Assembly (NCBI GenBank): GCA_015143295.1
Contig: CM026568.1
Location: forward strand, 36,588,441 to 36,652,440
DNA length: 64,000 nt
Origin: Tetracentron sinense
Taxonomy: Eukaryota > Streptophyta > Magnoliopsida > Trochodendrales > Trochodendraceae
Direction: 5' to 3'
Shown: in pieces, positions 22,501 to 32,764 of the stretch
Layout of the letters: every line of letters begins with the position of its first letter
Numbering within the stretch: position 1 is the stretch's first letter
Notes under the pieces: model-generated
What the model saw: only the letters and a program-made list of their open reading frames with translations
What the model was told of the DNA's origin: nothing
Database searches by the model: none
Translations under genes and position numbers: made by a program

Positions 22501-25482
22501 AAATACGCGAACCTCAACCACCTAAACATTTGACCTATCATAGGAGCTTATCAAATCAAAAGTCTGCATCGAGGGTATATACACCGATTGGCAGCATGAA
22601 AAGATGACCAACATATATTTTCACTCCTAAACAGGGATTAAAAATACGGTTACGGGGGTTGTATCGTGCCCAACCGAAACCTATACGTATCGGTTTCGGG
22701 CGATACATATAAAATTTTCTTTTTTAAGAAAAAAATAATAAAACATCAAATTAAATTTAAAAAATATCAAATGAGTTATAAGAACCAAATATAAAGTCAT
22801 GGGAAGTGACTCAAAAACAAAGTAGCAAACAAAATTACAATTACACGATGAATTAAAACATGAATAACTAGTAAACGATAAATATTGCCCGTTTCGTATC
22901 AGTTTAACTATCGTATAGGGAACTACCGATACCTATATGTAGCGCCCGTTTCATATCGGTTTCGCCAATTTTTATTTCTCTGTTCCTAAATGATAAAGTC
23001 ATTCCAAATTCCAATTACATATGCGCACACTCACAAAAACACGCGCGTATGCGCGCAGTTTTGCAGTATTAAGGGAAGGATAAGAAACCTCATTTCTGAA
23101 AGCCTGACCAATTTGTGCTGCAGCAAAGGGGAGCTTGTTTCCATTATAATAGTATAAATCCTTGAAGTTTACAAATATGCCTTGTGCTGTCTCAGGGCGC
23201 ATGTACCTGCATCAGATCAAACACAAGATACATTGACATTTGAAGGTACAAGAAAGGCATACAGATTTGGAACAAAAAGAATCCTTGAAAAAAAGCTCCT
23301 CGCAGACAATATTATAAGATTATGACTAAATGAATACATATTCGAACAAAATTCTCACCCAGGGCTCAAGCCGGAAGGGCCTATAGACGTCTGGAACATC
23401 AAGTTGAATGGATAAGGGTCAGAAAGAGGGTTCTTCGTATCAGGAGCAGCTATACCGTACTCCTTGATCTTTGCACCCAGTTCATCGACAGATAGATCAT
23501 CCAAGACAGCAAGAACATGGTTCAGTTCGGCCGCCTTCTCCGCAGTCATACTAAGGTCCTTCTCAAGCTTTTCCTTGCAGAAATCCTTAAGCAAGTGATC
23601 AGCGCGGTAACAGGTTCCAGTCTTTTCATCTTTAACCATAAGGTCAGTAAACTTATCAACATGGCCCGATGCCTTCAGGACAATTTCAGGTGTAACACAC
23701 GGACAGTCAACTTCCAGCATGTTCTCCTCGAGAACAAAATGCTGAAAAACAAGCACGGATATATCAGCTACAAATTCAGCATCAAAAACTGCAAAGAAAC
23801 TGATTTTTTATTTTAAAAAATCTCTAGTCTAAATAAGATACTAATTGTGCTCATATAGAGAATTATAGCTAAACAGATTGTTTTTCTTTCAAGCAGCATC
23901 AGGTGAAAATATCAAGAGCTTAATAATTAATATAGAGATAGTGGGGAATATCAGGATTTGCATAGCATGAAAACTCAAAATACAAAAACTCGAGGCGGAC
24001 CCTTGGTCCAAGTCAATTTGAATGCAGTTACGAACTCACTGGAGATTTTTCAGAACTCAATCAAGTTCCCTGAGTAGCCAACCAAGTTTACTTATGACTT
24101 AATAAAGTCGAATTGAGCCATCAACTCAGCCCAAACCTTGATTGAGTCAAGTCACAACTTGTATGATCAGTCAAGTAAATTTTGAACACTGCATAAGACT
24201 TTTAACAATTATACATGCAACATCAAAGAAGGGTTTATAGCATGCAGGATATAATGAGGTACAATTTCCACTAGGTTGGAGACACAAAAGAGCAAGTCAT
24301 AATCTTCAAAATAAACTAAAAATTCAAACAGTGGAAATTACAAACACAAAAATGCTACAATGTAGATAACCCAACTTAGTCTCCCCCAATGATAATCATC
24401 TGCAACCACAGTGATCAATATCCAAACTTCAAATTCCTAAAGTTATGACTTATGACTATCCAGAACTTATAATCTCACAACAATCCATCAACCTCATTTC
24501 AGCATTTGCAACCCAAGTCTCAGGCTATATTATTATTTAACTTAATTGTTGGTCAAACATAGGTCCATGACCTAGTACATAATGAGTTATACAATAGGGT
24601 CTCTGTTTTCTGATAATTGACCATGTAAGACACAAACCAATGCACTAGTGCATAAAACCACTAATTAATCTTCTTTCTTTGGAAAGATGACTTTGGAATA
24701 CCATAAATTATAAAATCTAATTATACATTCGCCTTCTTAAAAAGGAACTCAATTGGGCACTTGAAAGAATTCGGGTTAGCTCGAACCCAATCCCCATCAA
24801 GCTGAAGCCATACCTTCGAGCTTCCAAAACAGTGATAGATAAGATAAAAATGTAACATTCATCGAAATTTGACTAAGGAACTAGACTTAATTTTCTCAAC
24901 ACACACACACACAAATCCGTCATATACCCCATTCAGATTAGGGGAAAAGGTAGCATATCCTCACGGTGCATGTTAGATTCAACCTGTTGTTGCAGTTATA
25001 CTCCAGCGTCTATACCAAAATAAAATGAACTAAATTACAATGAAAATATAATTAAATCAACAGGGATGCTACTTGTTGGCGGGATTATCCCCTCCACATT
25101 GGCTTACCTGACGCCAGAAGGCAAGTACGTTGGACTTAACGGCGCAACCCGGCGGCCCATAATCGTAAAGACCGGCAACACCACGATAGATCTTGAAAGA
25201 CGGGATGTAGAACAAACGCCGTTCCAGGGTATTAACGACCGCCTGGCGGAAGGCTTCCCTGTTAACGGCGTTGCCGCTACCGTTACTACTAACAGCAACC
25301 TGGAGCTGCCTCTCAATCGATGCCTTCTCGTGCTTCAAGGCGTTTAGGGTTTCCACGGCAGAGTCGATCTCCGCCTTCCCAGCGCCGGCAGCCTTCAGAT
25401 CCCTAACGGCACTACCTTGAGCTTCGACGGCCGTTTGTTTCTCCGCTAGAGCTCTGCGAAGAGCTTCTTCAACAGCGTCCAT
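10547..25482 (-). CDS. Glycyl-tRNA synthetase, class II, nine exons
   Basis: Exons on the minus strand are 25482-25108, 23741-23359, 23206-23089, 22206-22012, 21916-21692, 12544-12485, 12397-12317, 12213-11808 and 10779-10547. All junctions are GT-AG and in phase, giving 2,076 nt and 691 residues, the usual plant length. The enzyme charges tRNA-Gly with glycine for translation. Residues 3-60 are a WHEP-type helical domain ([20 protein letters not shown]). The core carries motif 2 (QAFRNE, about 287-292) and motif 3 (SFGIGRIIY, about 539-547), and the C-terminus is the anticodon-binding domain ([34 protein letters not shown]). No long N-terminal extension is open upstream of the ATG at 25482, so this form looks cytosolic; the Arabidopsis orthologue is reported to serve mitochondria too. 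Intron 5 is 9.1 kb and holds two LINE relics; intron 8 holds a hAT-like element. Confidence 0.95.
11079..11633. mobile_element. hAT-like element with GGGGYGGAGCC ends, in intron 8 of the synthetase
   Basis: The ends are inverted: CAGGGGTGGAGCCAGG at the left and GGGGCTCCGCCCCTG at the right, the same terminal motif as the 48687-49926 element. Inside, around 11250-11500, lies a copy of the palindromic MITE family (CACCACATGTCCCTATTGA, then AACCATAGTTAAGGGGTGTCA), apparently nested. Flanking octamers TATATTGT and TATGTAGT match only partly, so the target duplication is doubtful. There is no coding capacity. Confidence 0.6.
11647..11785. repeat. Short tandem duplication of about 80 bp
   Basis: The block CATACACCCATTCAT, then AGTACATGC, TGAGCACGTAC and ATGCGCTACACATGAC occurs at 11647-11708 and again at about 11732-11784, with minor changes. 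It lies in intron 8 immediately before exon 8 of the synthetase. Confidence 0.8.
14041..15269 (-). pseudogene. LINE reverse transcriptase, broken
   Basis: Two frames together cover the N-terminal and core parts of an L1-type reverse transcriptase. The first (15269-14922) has [19 protein letters not shown]. The second (14946-14041) has [49 protein letters not shown] and the catalytic box [10 protein letters not shown]. The two overlap around 14935 in different frames. Between KDFR and IANEFID about 45 residues normally present are missing, so this copy could not be active even if the frame were intact. Related zf-RVT sequence continues in other frames down to about 13000. Confidence 0.85.
16011..16316 (-). 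pseudogene. LINE endonuclease domain, N-terminal part
   Basis: The frame opens [17 protein letters not shown] and contains [10 protein letters not shown] and [15 protein letters not shown], which correspond to the first catalytic blocks of the APE-type endonuclease of plant LINEs. It stops after 101 residues; the remaining endonuclease sequence lies decayed between 15270 and 16010. The start is presumably that of ORF2. Confidence 0.75.
16350..18540 (-). pseudogene. LINE ORF1, C-terminal and linker part, decayed
   Basis: Several short minus-strand frames (16350-16667, 16825-17191, 17507-17743, 17813-18534) read as one proline-, serine- and glycine-rich linker typical of plant LINE ORF1 downstream of its RNA-binding domain. 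One piece contains [20 protein letters not shown]. No clean zinc knuckle was found. Assignment rests on position between the DUF4283-like domain and the endonuclease. Confidence 0.5.
18792..19975 (-). pseudogene. LINE ORF1 N-terminal (DUF4283-like) region with internal duplication
   Basis: The upstream frame (19975-19706) has [17 protein letters not shown], typical of plant LINE ORF1 openings. The 19310-18792 frame contains [20 protein letters not shown] and the conserved tail of a DUF4283-type domain. That tail occurs twice in a row: [20 protein letters not shown], then [14 protein letters not shown], followed by [20 protein letters not shown], then [14 protein letters not shown]. At DNA level the units are 18806-18940 and 18941-19085. 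Confidence 0.7.
20380..21345 (+). mobile_element. RTE-clade LINE relic, C-terminal part
   Basis: In several broken plus-strand frames the sequence follows the end of a plant RTE reverse transcriptase. A decayed FADD box reads [16 protein letters not shown] near 20475, then [19 protein letters not shown] near 20590, and [10 protein letters not shown] plus [17 protein letters not shown] at 21070-21200. It ends in a GATGATAATGAGGATTATGA-type simple repeat at about 21315-21345, the usual end of RTE elements. It lies antisense to the synthetase in the same large intron and is inactive. Confidence 0.75.
22632..22982. mobile_element. hAT-type MITE in intron 3 of the synthetase
   Basis: The 351-bp element begins CAGGGATTAAAAAT and ends ATTTTTATTTCTCTG, with repeated CGTATCGGTTTCGG and CCCGTTTCRTATCRGTTT motifs in both orientations. 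Flanks CTCCTAAA (22624-22631) and TTCCTAAA (22983-22990) form an 8-bp target duplication with one mismatch. It lies between the third and fourth coding exons. Confidence 0.7.
23975..24185. repeat. Degraded CGAG/GACTC-rich repeat in intron 1 of the synthetase
   Basis: Rich in AACTCA, GAGTCAAGTC and similar motifs, resembling the bodies of the repeats at 9735-10180 and 59363-59830. Ends and target duplication are not recognisable, so it is called an old relic of that family. Confidence 0.4.
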
Positions 25483-25659
25483 TGGTAGCTGATCCCGTCC
25501 GTTTGCGTGGCTTAGCGTCGATCAGGGTGCGGTTGAGGATAGAGAGGAGGTGTGGCGTAGGTTAGGGGGTGGAGAAAGCGTGATATGGGATTTTCGTTTC
25601 GGCAAAAGATGAGACGTGAGACCTTTCTTTTCTTTTCTTTTGGATTTTTCCATCGGAGT

Positions 25660-25985
25660 CAAATCCTCTCTGCGGTGATAACCGGATTTAGCAAATTCGG
25701 TTGTCACCCCTAGATGTCGCCACGTGTCTCTTTGACACCCCTTAACCGTGTGTAAGGCTCACCCACCCCTAGGGTTCACCCACCCATTTTTCCTTTTTTT
25801 TTAATATTAATTCTTTTTCTTAAATTAAAAAACTGTTTTTAAAGTTTTTTTAATATTAAAAACAGTTTTTTAATTTAAAAAAAACCAAAAATGGGTGGGT
25901 GAACCTTACCCACGGTTAAGGGGTGTCAAAGGAGACACGCGGTGACCTCTTGGGGGTGATAACTGGATTTGCCAAATCATCGGAA
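25660..25985. mobile_element. Palindromic MITE copy upstream of the synthetase
   Basis: The left arm runs GGTGATAACCGG, then TCGCCACGTGTCTC, TTGACACCCCTTAACCGTG and CACCCACCCCTAGGGTTCAC. The right arm is its complement, ending GGGGGTGATAACTGG. The centre is an AT-rich hairpin (AAACTGTTTTTAAAG and complement). It starts about 180 bp upstream of the synthetase ATG and so may contribute to its promoter or 5' UTR. Confidence 0.8.
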
Positions 25986-26004
25986 ATGTTTTGGCTCCTT
26001 TCCA

Positions 26005-26560
26005 TCCGGAGTCATATCCTCTATGGTGATTACCAGATTTGAGGGGGCAAAAGATTGTCTTTGGCAACTACCCTGGTTGTGCTCTCGGGCATCCACAAAA
26101 CAGTGGGCGCATAGCGTTTTAAAGGAGAAAGATATCAAATGGAGAGAAGTCAAAATCAAGAGCAGAAAATCAAATGACTTCTCCCATAAATTATCGTCAA
26201 GTGCCCAATGTTTTGTGGATGCCCAAGCGCCCAGCTCGGGCAACTACTGGAGCTAATCTTTTACCTCCTTTGAGGTGGCCACATGGCCCGTTTAACAACC
26301 CTTAACTGTAGTTCAGATTCACCCACCCTTAGGGTTCACTCATCCATCCTTGTTTTTTTATATATATATTAATTATATTTTTTTAATATTAAAAAACCCC
26401 AAAAACAGTATTTTAATTCTTAAAAATATAATTAATATTTAAAAACAAAACCAATGATGTGTAGATGAATCTGAACCACAGTTAAGGGGTGTCAAATGGG
26501 ACACGTGGCCACCTTAAATGTTGATAACCGGATTTGCCCCATAAATACCAAGGGCTTTAA
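26005..26560. mobile_element. Palindromic MITE copy, interrupted by another MITE
   Basis: A left terminus (GAGTCATATCCTCTATGGTGA) appears at 26005-26043, is broken by the 26044-26264 element, and the arm resumes at 26265 with GAGGTGGCCACATGGCC, TTAACTGTAGTTCAGATTC and CCCTTAGGGTTCACTCA. The right arm (TTAAGGGGTGTCAAATGGGAC, then GTTGATAACCGGATTTGCC) ends near 26560. The order suggests a later insertion into this copy. Confidence 0.65.
26044..26264. mobile_element. Palindromic MITE related to the 1497-1909 pair
   Basis: Starts AAAAGATT and ends AATCTTTT. The arms contain GCTCTCGGGCATCCACAAAAC on the left and GTTTTGTGGATGCCC with AGCTCGGGCAACTACTGGAGC on the right, matching the 1497-1713 element. 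The centre (GATATCAAATGGAGAGAAGT, AATGACTTCTCC) matches the 1715-1909 element. Confidence 0.7.
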
Positions 26561-26629
26561 GTTCTTTACTTTTCTATACCCTTTTTAAGACCCTTTTATC
26601 AAAAGAAAAAGTCTTAAAAAAATGAGTCA

Positions 26630-26985
26630 AATCCTCTACAATGATAACTGGGTTAGGCAAATTCGGTTATCACCCCTAGAGGTCGCCACGTATCTCTTTT
26701 GACACTCTTCCACCGTGAGTTAGATTTGCCCTTGGTTTTTTTTTTTTTTAATATTAATTCTTTTTTTAAAATTAAAAAACTGTTTTTAGAGTTTTTTAAA
26801 ATATTAAAAACAGTTTTTAAATTTTTTTAAAAAAATAATATTTAAAAAAAAAAGCAAGAATGGCTGAGTGAACCTTAGGGGTGGGTGAACCTTACCCATG
26901 GTTAAGAGGTGTCAAAGGAGACACGTGGCGACCTCTAGGGGTGATAACTGGATTTGGCAAATCCGGTTATCACCGTAGATGATTT
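26630..26985. mobile_element. Palindromic MITE copy, best preserved ends
   Basis: Ends are inverted (CAAATCCTCTACAATGATAAC on the left, GTTATCACCGTAGATGATTTG on the right). The next blocks, GGTCGCCACGTATCTC on the left and GACACGTGGCGACCTC on the right, are also mirror images, with an AT-rich centre. Near the right end a 27-bp palindrome (GATAACTGGATTTGG, then CAAATCCGGTTATC) is nearly perfect. No target duplication could be fixed. Confidence 0.8.
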
Positions 26986-27004
26986 GGCTCCTTAAAAAAC
27001 AAAG

Positions 27005-28655
27005 AATTTTTCTCTCCTCTTCTCTTCTCTCCCCACGTAACTCTCTCTTCTAGCTTCCTCATCATAAACTCTTGCCATTGCTCCCGCTGGAAGCTCCATT
27101 GCTCGTGAGAGCCAGATCACCAAGAGTTTTAAATAACTTCCCTTTATTGATGTTCCTATTTAGGTGTATTGCGGCGGTGACAATGTCTTCCGTGAAACAC
27201 TTCGTGGAGAAGACAGCAATTAAGGAAGGATGGATTCACAACAGACGGTGAGATGATCGGAGCCGGAACCTTGATCTGGGCTAGTTTTAGTTGGGTGGAA
27301 TTGAAGAATTCTATATTTATTTTTAAAGATTGGAACCAGATAAGTAGTTTGTCTGTCAATTATCTTGGATTTCATGTCTAATCGGATGGAAAAAATGTGG
27401 TAGTATAGCTTGTGTTGAAAATCTTACTTAAGATATAACAATATATTTAAAATTCCGAATTCAAATTAATACTAATAACATAAACAAAATTAAAGAAAGA
27501 CAGGAATAAAAAATTAAAAACAAGACTTGCTGCAGAGAAGAATATGAAATGCAGAAAATGATCAAGGCTAGTGTTTGACACTATATCCGAAAGACAGATT
27601 TCGCCCTCACTATGATGCTCACGATTCTTGAGCGTCTGCCTCCCAGGATACAATGACCTACTTCACACAGATGCAGTACTTCAATCTGTATGCCTGTCGA
27701 ACCGGAATGTACCTTATACTCTCTCAAATATGCAGACTCTAAAATTCGGGATGCAATAATAGTAAGAAAAATTTCAGTATTTAGAAATGAAGAAGAGGAA
27801 CCTATTTGTAGAGAATGTAGTGATTGTTCATACGAACAGACACAATTTTTCTCTTCAGAGAGTAACTCTGTGACAACTAACTTAATGGAAAAAGGAAAAT
27901 GGTAATACCTTTTTTAAAAAAATTCAAATAATGAATTTTTACCAAAAAGATAGGATTCAATATAAAACCTGACCCAGCACGGTGCGGGCGGCGCGCGTGT
28001 GTGTGGTGGTCCAAGCTTGGTTGCGTGCTCACCCGTTCGCAAAACTTGGGTGCCCCAAGGGCCCAACCCTTACTCAAAAGTAATGGTATATAAACACACT
28101 TCATTTTTTATCTTTTTCCAATGTGGGACTAAAAGTTTTTACCATTCTTCAACCAATACCTCATGTTCAAGTGGATGTCTTTGGAGACAATTTCTCATTC
28201 ACCACTTAATGGTTTTGGACATATGAATATACCACGTTAATCTCCTCATGTAGGAGAACACGGATCCACGTAGGTCCGCCTCAAAAACCGTGTGGGTCCC
28301 ACTTTTATTTTGACCCAAAGTTGTCCAAAACAATTTATATAAAAACCAGTTTTTTATATATAACAGCTTGATCTTTGGAAGATCTTTGAGCATAAGTTCG
28401 GTAGAATGATTTTGCGGTGCCACTGCCCACTGGTATTCTAAAGATAGTTTCTTTCTTGTATAAGGAGTATATTTTGCCTGTTATGGATTGCCATGCATTA
28501 TAGAAACCCACAAGACTGTTTGAATAAAGCACTACATGAGCTATTGGGGAAGGGAATCCCCATTGTGTCAGACACCACTAGGTTTGGAAGCATATCGTCT
28601 ATGCCCGTTCCTGGGTTCATCCCGGTGGCAAGAATGAGGTGCTGACGCATGGCAC
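27005..28655. repeat. First copy of a duplicated unit of about 0.7 kb, split by a solo LTR
   Basis: The unit consists of 27005-27412 plus 28366-28655 and reappears almost unchanged as 29901-30575. Shared landmarks are GAGAGCCAGATCACCAAGAG, TTGATCTGGGCTAGTTTTAG, GATCTTTGGAAGATCTTTGAG and CCACTAGGTTTGGAAGCATA. In this copy a 953-bp solo LTR separates the halves. Neither strand gives a frame I recognise (the longest is 65 codons), so its origin is unknown. Confidence 0.85.
27413..28365. mobile_element. Solo LTR, probably Ty1/copia, perfect 5-bp target duplication
   Basis: The element runs from TGTTGAAAATCTT to TTATATATAACA, with TG...CA ends, and is flanked by GCTTG on both sides (27408-27412 and 28366-28370). 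The empty site is preserved in the second copy of the surrounding unit near 30280, which has no insertion there. Length 953 bp; no coding region. Copia assignment rests on the end sequence and size. Confidence 0.85.
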
Positions 28656-29900
28656 TGTTAGATTTGTTCCAATCTGCAAAGGGGGCGATCGATCGCCCAA
28701 AGCGTTAAGTTTTTCGGAATTTTACTAATTTCGAGTTTTTTTCCTTATTTAAAGCCTTTTAGAATTACGGCTTCATAAGGGGAGTCATTAGAAAGGAAGC
28801 CAAACTTTTCTTTGAGAGAGAGAGAGGGTTTGAGAGGTTAAGGAACCATTGTATCTATTTGCTTTGATTATTAGTGAAGAATGGATCTCTCCGTGGACGT
28901 AGCCTAGTTAGGTGAACCACATATATCTTGTGTGTTCTTGTGTGTTTCTGTTTGCATTCTTTAGGTACTCTTTCACCATGAATTGGGATCAGGGCCAGGT
29001 TAGATTCGAAGCAATGGTATCGAAGAGTTCCAGCACCAAGTTCGATGTTGCAAGATTCGACGGGAATGGCAACTTCTGATTATGGCAGAGTCGGGTGAAA
29101 GATCTATTGATTTAACAAGATTTACACAAAATCCTAAAAGGTAAAGAAAAGAAATCGGTGTCAATATCCGATAAAGATTGAGAAGATCTGGAATTGAAGG
29201 CGGCCAACACCATTAGGTTAAGCCTATTTGACGATGTTCTCTATCACGTGGTCAATGAGGATTCAACACCGAAGCTTGGATGAAGCTTGAGAACCTATAT
29301 ATGAAAATCGTTGTCAAAGAGGTTATTCCTAAAGCAGAAACTTCATACAACCAAGATAAAGGAAGGTGGGGATCTCACAAAGCAAATCAATGCTCTCAAC
29401 AGAATAGTCAATGACCTAGCAAGCATTGAAGAGAAGGTCAACGATGAAGATCATGCCCTACAACTTCTCTTTTCACTTCTGTCCTCTTATGAGCATCTCG
29501 TTACAACCCTACTCTATGGGAAATATTCTATAGAGTTAGAAGACATTGTAGCAACTCTACTCTCAAACGATTTGAGAAAGAAAAATCAGGAAGAAGAACA
29601 AACTTAGATTGAGGGTTTGTTTGTTAGAGGAGAGGAAAAAGAAAGGGAACAAAGAAAAGGAAGATTGAAATCAAAGTCTGGAAGGACTCGGCCTCAATGT
29701 CACTATTGCAAGAAATATAGTCACATTAAGAAAGACTACAGAATCCTTAAGGAGAAAACAAGAAAAGGAACCGGAAATGGGGAAAGGGAAAGCCTCAGAC
29801 CAAGCTAATGCAGCTTCAGAAGAAAGTAGCGACGGCGACGCCTTTTGCACTCATACAAGTAAGGAAACCTACTTTGACTCTTGAATTTTAGATTCCGCGT
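28656..29900 (+). mobile_element. Truncated Ty1/copia element: 5' LTR, PBS and gag
   Basis: Starts TGTTAGATTTGTTCC exactly where the first repeat copy stops matching the second (after ATGGCAC). An LTR-like stretch of about 320 bp is followed by a degraded Met-tRNA primer site (ATTGGGATCAGGGCCAGGTT at 28982) and a gag gene. The element stops near 29900 at the beginning of protease (reading ILDSACS), and the repeat unit resumes. Integrase, reverse transcriptase and the 3' LTR are missing. Confidence 0.8.
29014..29883 (+). pseudogene. copia gag, broken by stops
   Basis: The frame starts MVSKSSSTKFDVARFDGNGN and meets stop codons at several places. Open parts include GGDLTKQINALNRIVNDLAS, ALQLLFSLLSSYEHLVTTLL and DIVATLLSNDLRKKNQEEE. 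The zinc knuckle CHYCKKYSHIKKDYR has lost its normal GH pair and last cysteine (S and Y instead), so nucleocapsid function is gone. Confidence 0.8.
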
Positions 29901-30575
29901 GTTCTCTTCTCTCCCCACGTCAACATAAACTCTTGCCATTGTTCCCACTCGGAGCACCATTGCTCGTGAGAGCCAGATCACCAAGAGTTTTAAATCACTT
30001 CCCTTTATTGGTGTTCCTATTTAGGTGCATTGCGGCGGTAACAATGTCTTCCATGAAACACTTCGTGGAGAAGACATTGATTAATGAAGGACGGATTCGC
30101 AAGAAACTGTAGAAACGGACGGTGAGATGATCGGAGCGGGAACCTTGATCTGGGCTAGTTTTAGTTGGGTGGAATTGAATAATTCTATATTTATTTTTAA
30201 AGATTGGAACTAGATAAGTAGTTTGTCTGTCAATTATCTTGGATTTCATGTCTGATCGGATGGAAAAACTGTGGTAGTCTAGCTTGATCTTTGGAAGATC
30301 TTTGAGCATAAGTTCGGTAGAACGATTTTGCGGTGCCACTGCCCACTGGTATTCTAAAGATAGTTTCTTTCTTATATAAGGAGTATATCTTGCCTGTTAT
30401 GGATTGCCATACATTATAGAAACCCACAAGACTGTTTGAATAAAGCACTACATGAGCTCTTGGGGAAGAGAATCCCCATTGTGTCAGACACCACTAGGTT
30501 TGGAAGCATATCGTCTGTGCCTGTTCCTGGGTTCATCCCGGTGGCAAGAACGAGGTGCTGATGCATGGCACAAGG
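29901..30575. repeat. Second copy of the duplicated unit of about 0.7 kb, uninterrupted
   Basis: Matches 27005-27412 joined to 28366-28655. It shows the sequence before both retroelement insertions and continues past the copia insertion point with AAGGGAGCATGCCACTCAGG, which is absent from the first copy. Confidence 0.85.
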
Positions 30576-31556
30576 GAGCATGCCACTCAGGTGGTCGGTA
30601 GTTGACGGAATGAGCTCACGACGTTTGATCTGAGAGAAGAAAAAAGAGAGGGAAATTTTTTTGCTTCCACAATGATAAAACTTGATAAGTTTTTGAATTT
30701 TTTTATCAAAATGGTTGAAACTCCATGTTCGTCCTCTTCTCTACTTCTTCCTCTTTCTTGCATCTTCCTCTACACAAATCCTCTGGTTTTCATCTGGGGA
30801 AGCAAATCCGTTTGGGGTTTCATTCTCTTCCCTGTTGCAAATCGACTGGGCTTCGTCTTCAGATATGTCCTCTTCCCTGCTTCAAATCAGTTGGGGTTCA
30901 ATCATCTAGGGTTCCACTCCCTCTTTTGAAGCAAATGGTTAAGGTAACCATCTTCCATCATCCCTCTTCCTCTCTTCTCTCTTCCCTCTTCCTCCCATAG
31001 TATCCTATTTTCATCCAGCTAACCCTTGTCTCAGTCTCTCCTTCATTGGCTACTGTGAAGTTTTTACATCTTTTCCTTACTTGGTCCTTTTCCAGGTTAT
31101 GGATGAAGAACTTAGTCTTGGTTCCACCATTAATTGTTTTTGCAGTGGTACAACTGCAATAGCCATACTTAAACATGTATATGAGACTATAAACTCGTTG
31201 AAAAAATCATCTTCAACTGATAATAGTAAATACTAAATAGAGAGAGATTATCTTTCTTTTAATTCTTCAAGAGGGAAGAGAGAAAGAGGGATGAGTGAAG
31301 ATGGTTACCTTACCCATTTGCTTCCAAAGAGGGAGTGGGACCCTAGATGATTGAACCTCGACTGATTTGAAGCAGGGAAGAGGACATATCCGAAGACGAA
31401 GCCCAGTCGATCTGCAACAGACGCCGTGAGCTCATTCCGTCAACTACCGACCACGTGAGTGGCATGCTCCCTCGTGCCACGCGTCAGCACCTCGTTCTAG
31501 CCACCGTGATGAACCCAAGAACGGGCACAAACGATATGCTTCCACTAGGTTTGAAG
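30493..31556. repeat. Large foldback (inverted repeat)
   Basis: Outer arms 30493-30623 and 31426-31556 are inverted copies (AAGCATATCGTCTGTGCC against GGCACAAACGATATGCTT; ACTACCGACCA and its complement). Inner arms are about 30831-30990 and 31258-31415 (TCATCTAGGGTTCCACTCCC against GGGAGTGGGACCCTAGATGA). The left arm has about 200 extra bases between outer and inner parts. No open frame longer than 91 codons lies inside. It may be a foldback transposon or a head-to-head duplication. Confidence 0.75.
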
Positions 31557-32449
31557 CATTAGTTAAGAGATTTTTCCCTAAATACACCACGTTTTCTTGA
31601 GACCTCCAAAATACACCCTACTTTTAAAATCTCCCCTAAATACACTTGAAAGTTATTTTGAGACCATTTTACCCTTAAATGAAAATAAAAGGTAAAAGAA
31701 ACTCAAGAGTCAAGAGTTTCTCTTCTCCCCACCGTAATCTATTTTCTTTTTCACCATTTTTCCCGCCAGCTCTCTCCATCTCACACCGTCGTCTCCCGCC
31801 ATTGCTCTGCCATTAGATCCCATTGTGATTAGTACTCTCACCATCCCTCCTATCCAATTTCTGTAAGATGAAAGTTAGGGTTTATTCTTTCATCTCTCCA
31901 ATTTCTTTTTATCATTCACTCTCCTATTTTCATGTCATTTTTTTAATTTAATAGAAGATTTTTTAAAGTAAAATGGAGGATCCATGGAGGGATCCTCCAT
32001 CTTGAATGATTCAAAGTTAAGAGTGAATGATTCGAAGTCGAGAGGTTGAAGAAGATCGGATTTCTGATTTTCACGATCATTTACAGAAACTCACGATCAA
32101 TATATAATTATCGCGATCAGATCAAAATTTTCGCAATCAGTCTTTATTCTCACTAGTTAGCGGTCAGACGATCGTGACAAGTTAGTGTCCAACCATTACC
32201 ATTGATTGATCGCAGATATTTTGCGGTTAATCGTGATTTGTCTACCATTTCACGATTGAAGTTTTCCATCAATTCATGATTGATTGTGACATTTTCAAAA
32301 AAATTACGATTGATTGCACTGTAATTAATGATCTTAAAAACAGATTAAGTGAATAAACGGATTAAGTGTCCTAACGTCTATTATTTATGATTTACCCTTA
32401 TAATATGTTTATTAATGCATAAATATTCTTATATTTGCAGGTAATAACC

Positions 32450-32581
32450 ATGAGATCTATTGTTTGCTTTTATGATGGTGAATGGGTATATGAAAATGAT
32501 ATATTCTCATACAATGGTAGACTCTCAAGATGTGTAGTTGTGAGCAATAAAATTACATACGATCATGTTCATCCTAATTAA
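32450..32581 (+). pseudogene. MULE transposase N-terminal relic
   Basis: A 43-codon frame after a plausible acceptor (TATTTGCAG). It begins MRSIVCFYDGEWVYENDIFS and includes NKITYDHV, matching the pattern of the PB1-like N-terminal region of plant MURA-type transposases (a short beta strand, G-G/D-E-W, then ...ITY). It stops at TAA, and no zinc-finger or catalytic core follows. Confidence 0.5.
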
Positions 32582-32764
32582 CGATCCAGTGAAAAAAATT
32601 ATTGTACAAAAAAAACAGACCGCGATTGAAACTGAGATTTAAACCTATATTTAAAGATCATGTCCATTGTAATTAATGATCTAACGAAAAAAATCACTAT
32701 CAAACAAATAGAGAATGACAAAATTCCCCAATTATCTTAAGCATCTACAAATATGCATAAATAC

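Noticed and set aside
25066-25347. Plus-strand 93-codon frame opposite the first exon of the synthetase
   Set aside because: Antisense to a clearly coding exon with strong family match; no independent evidence.
29311-29808. Host zinc-knuckle protein
   Set aside because: Sequence and position show copia gag following an LTR and primer-binding site; the knuckle is also mutated.
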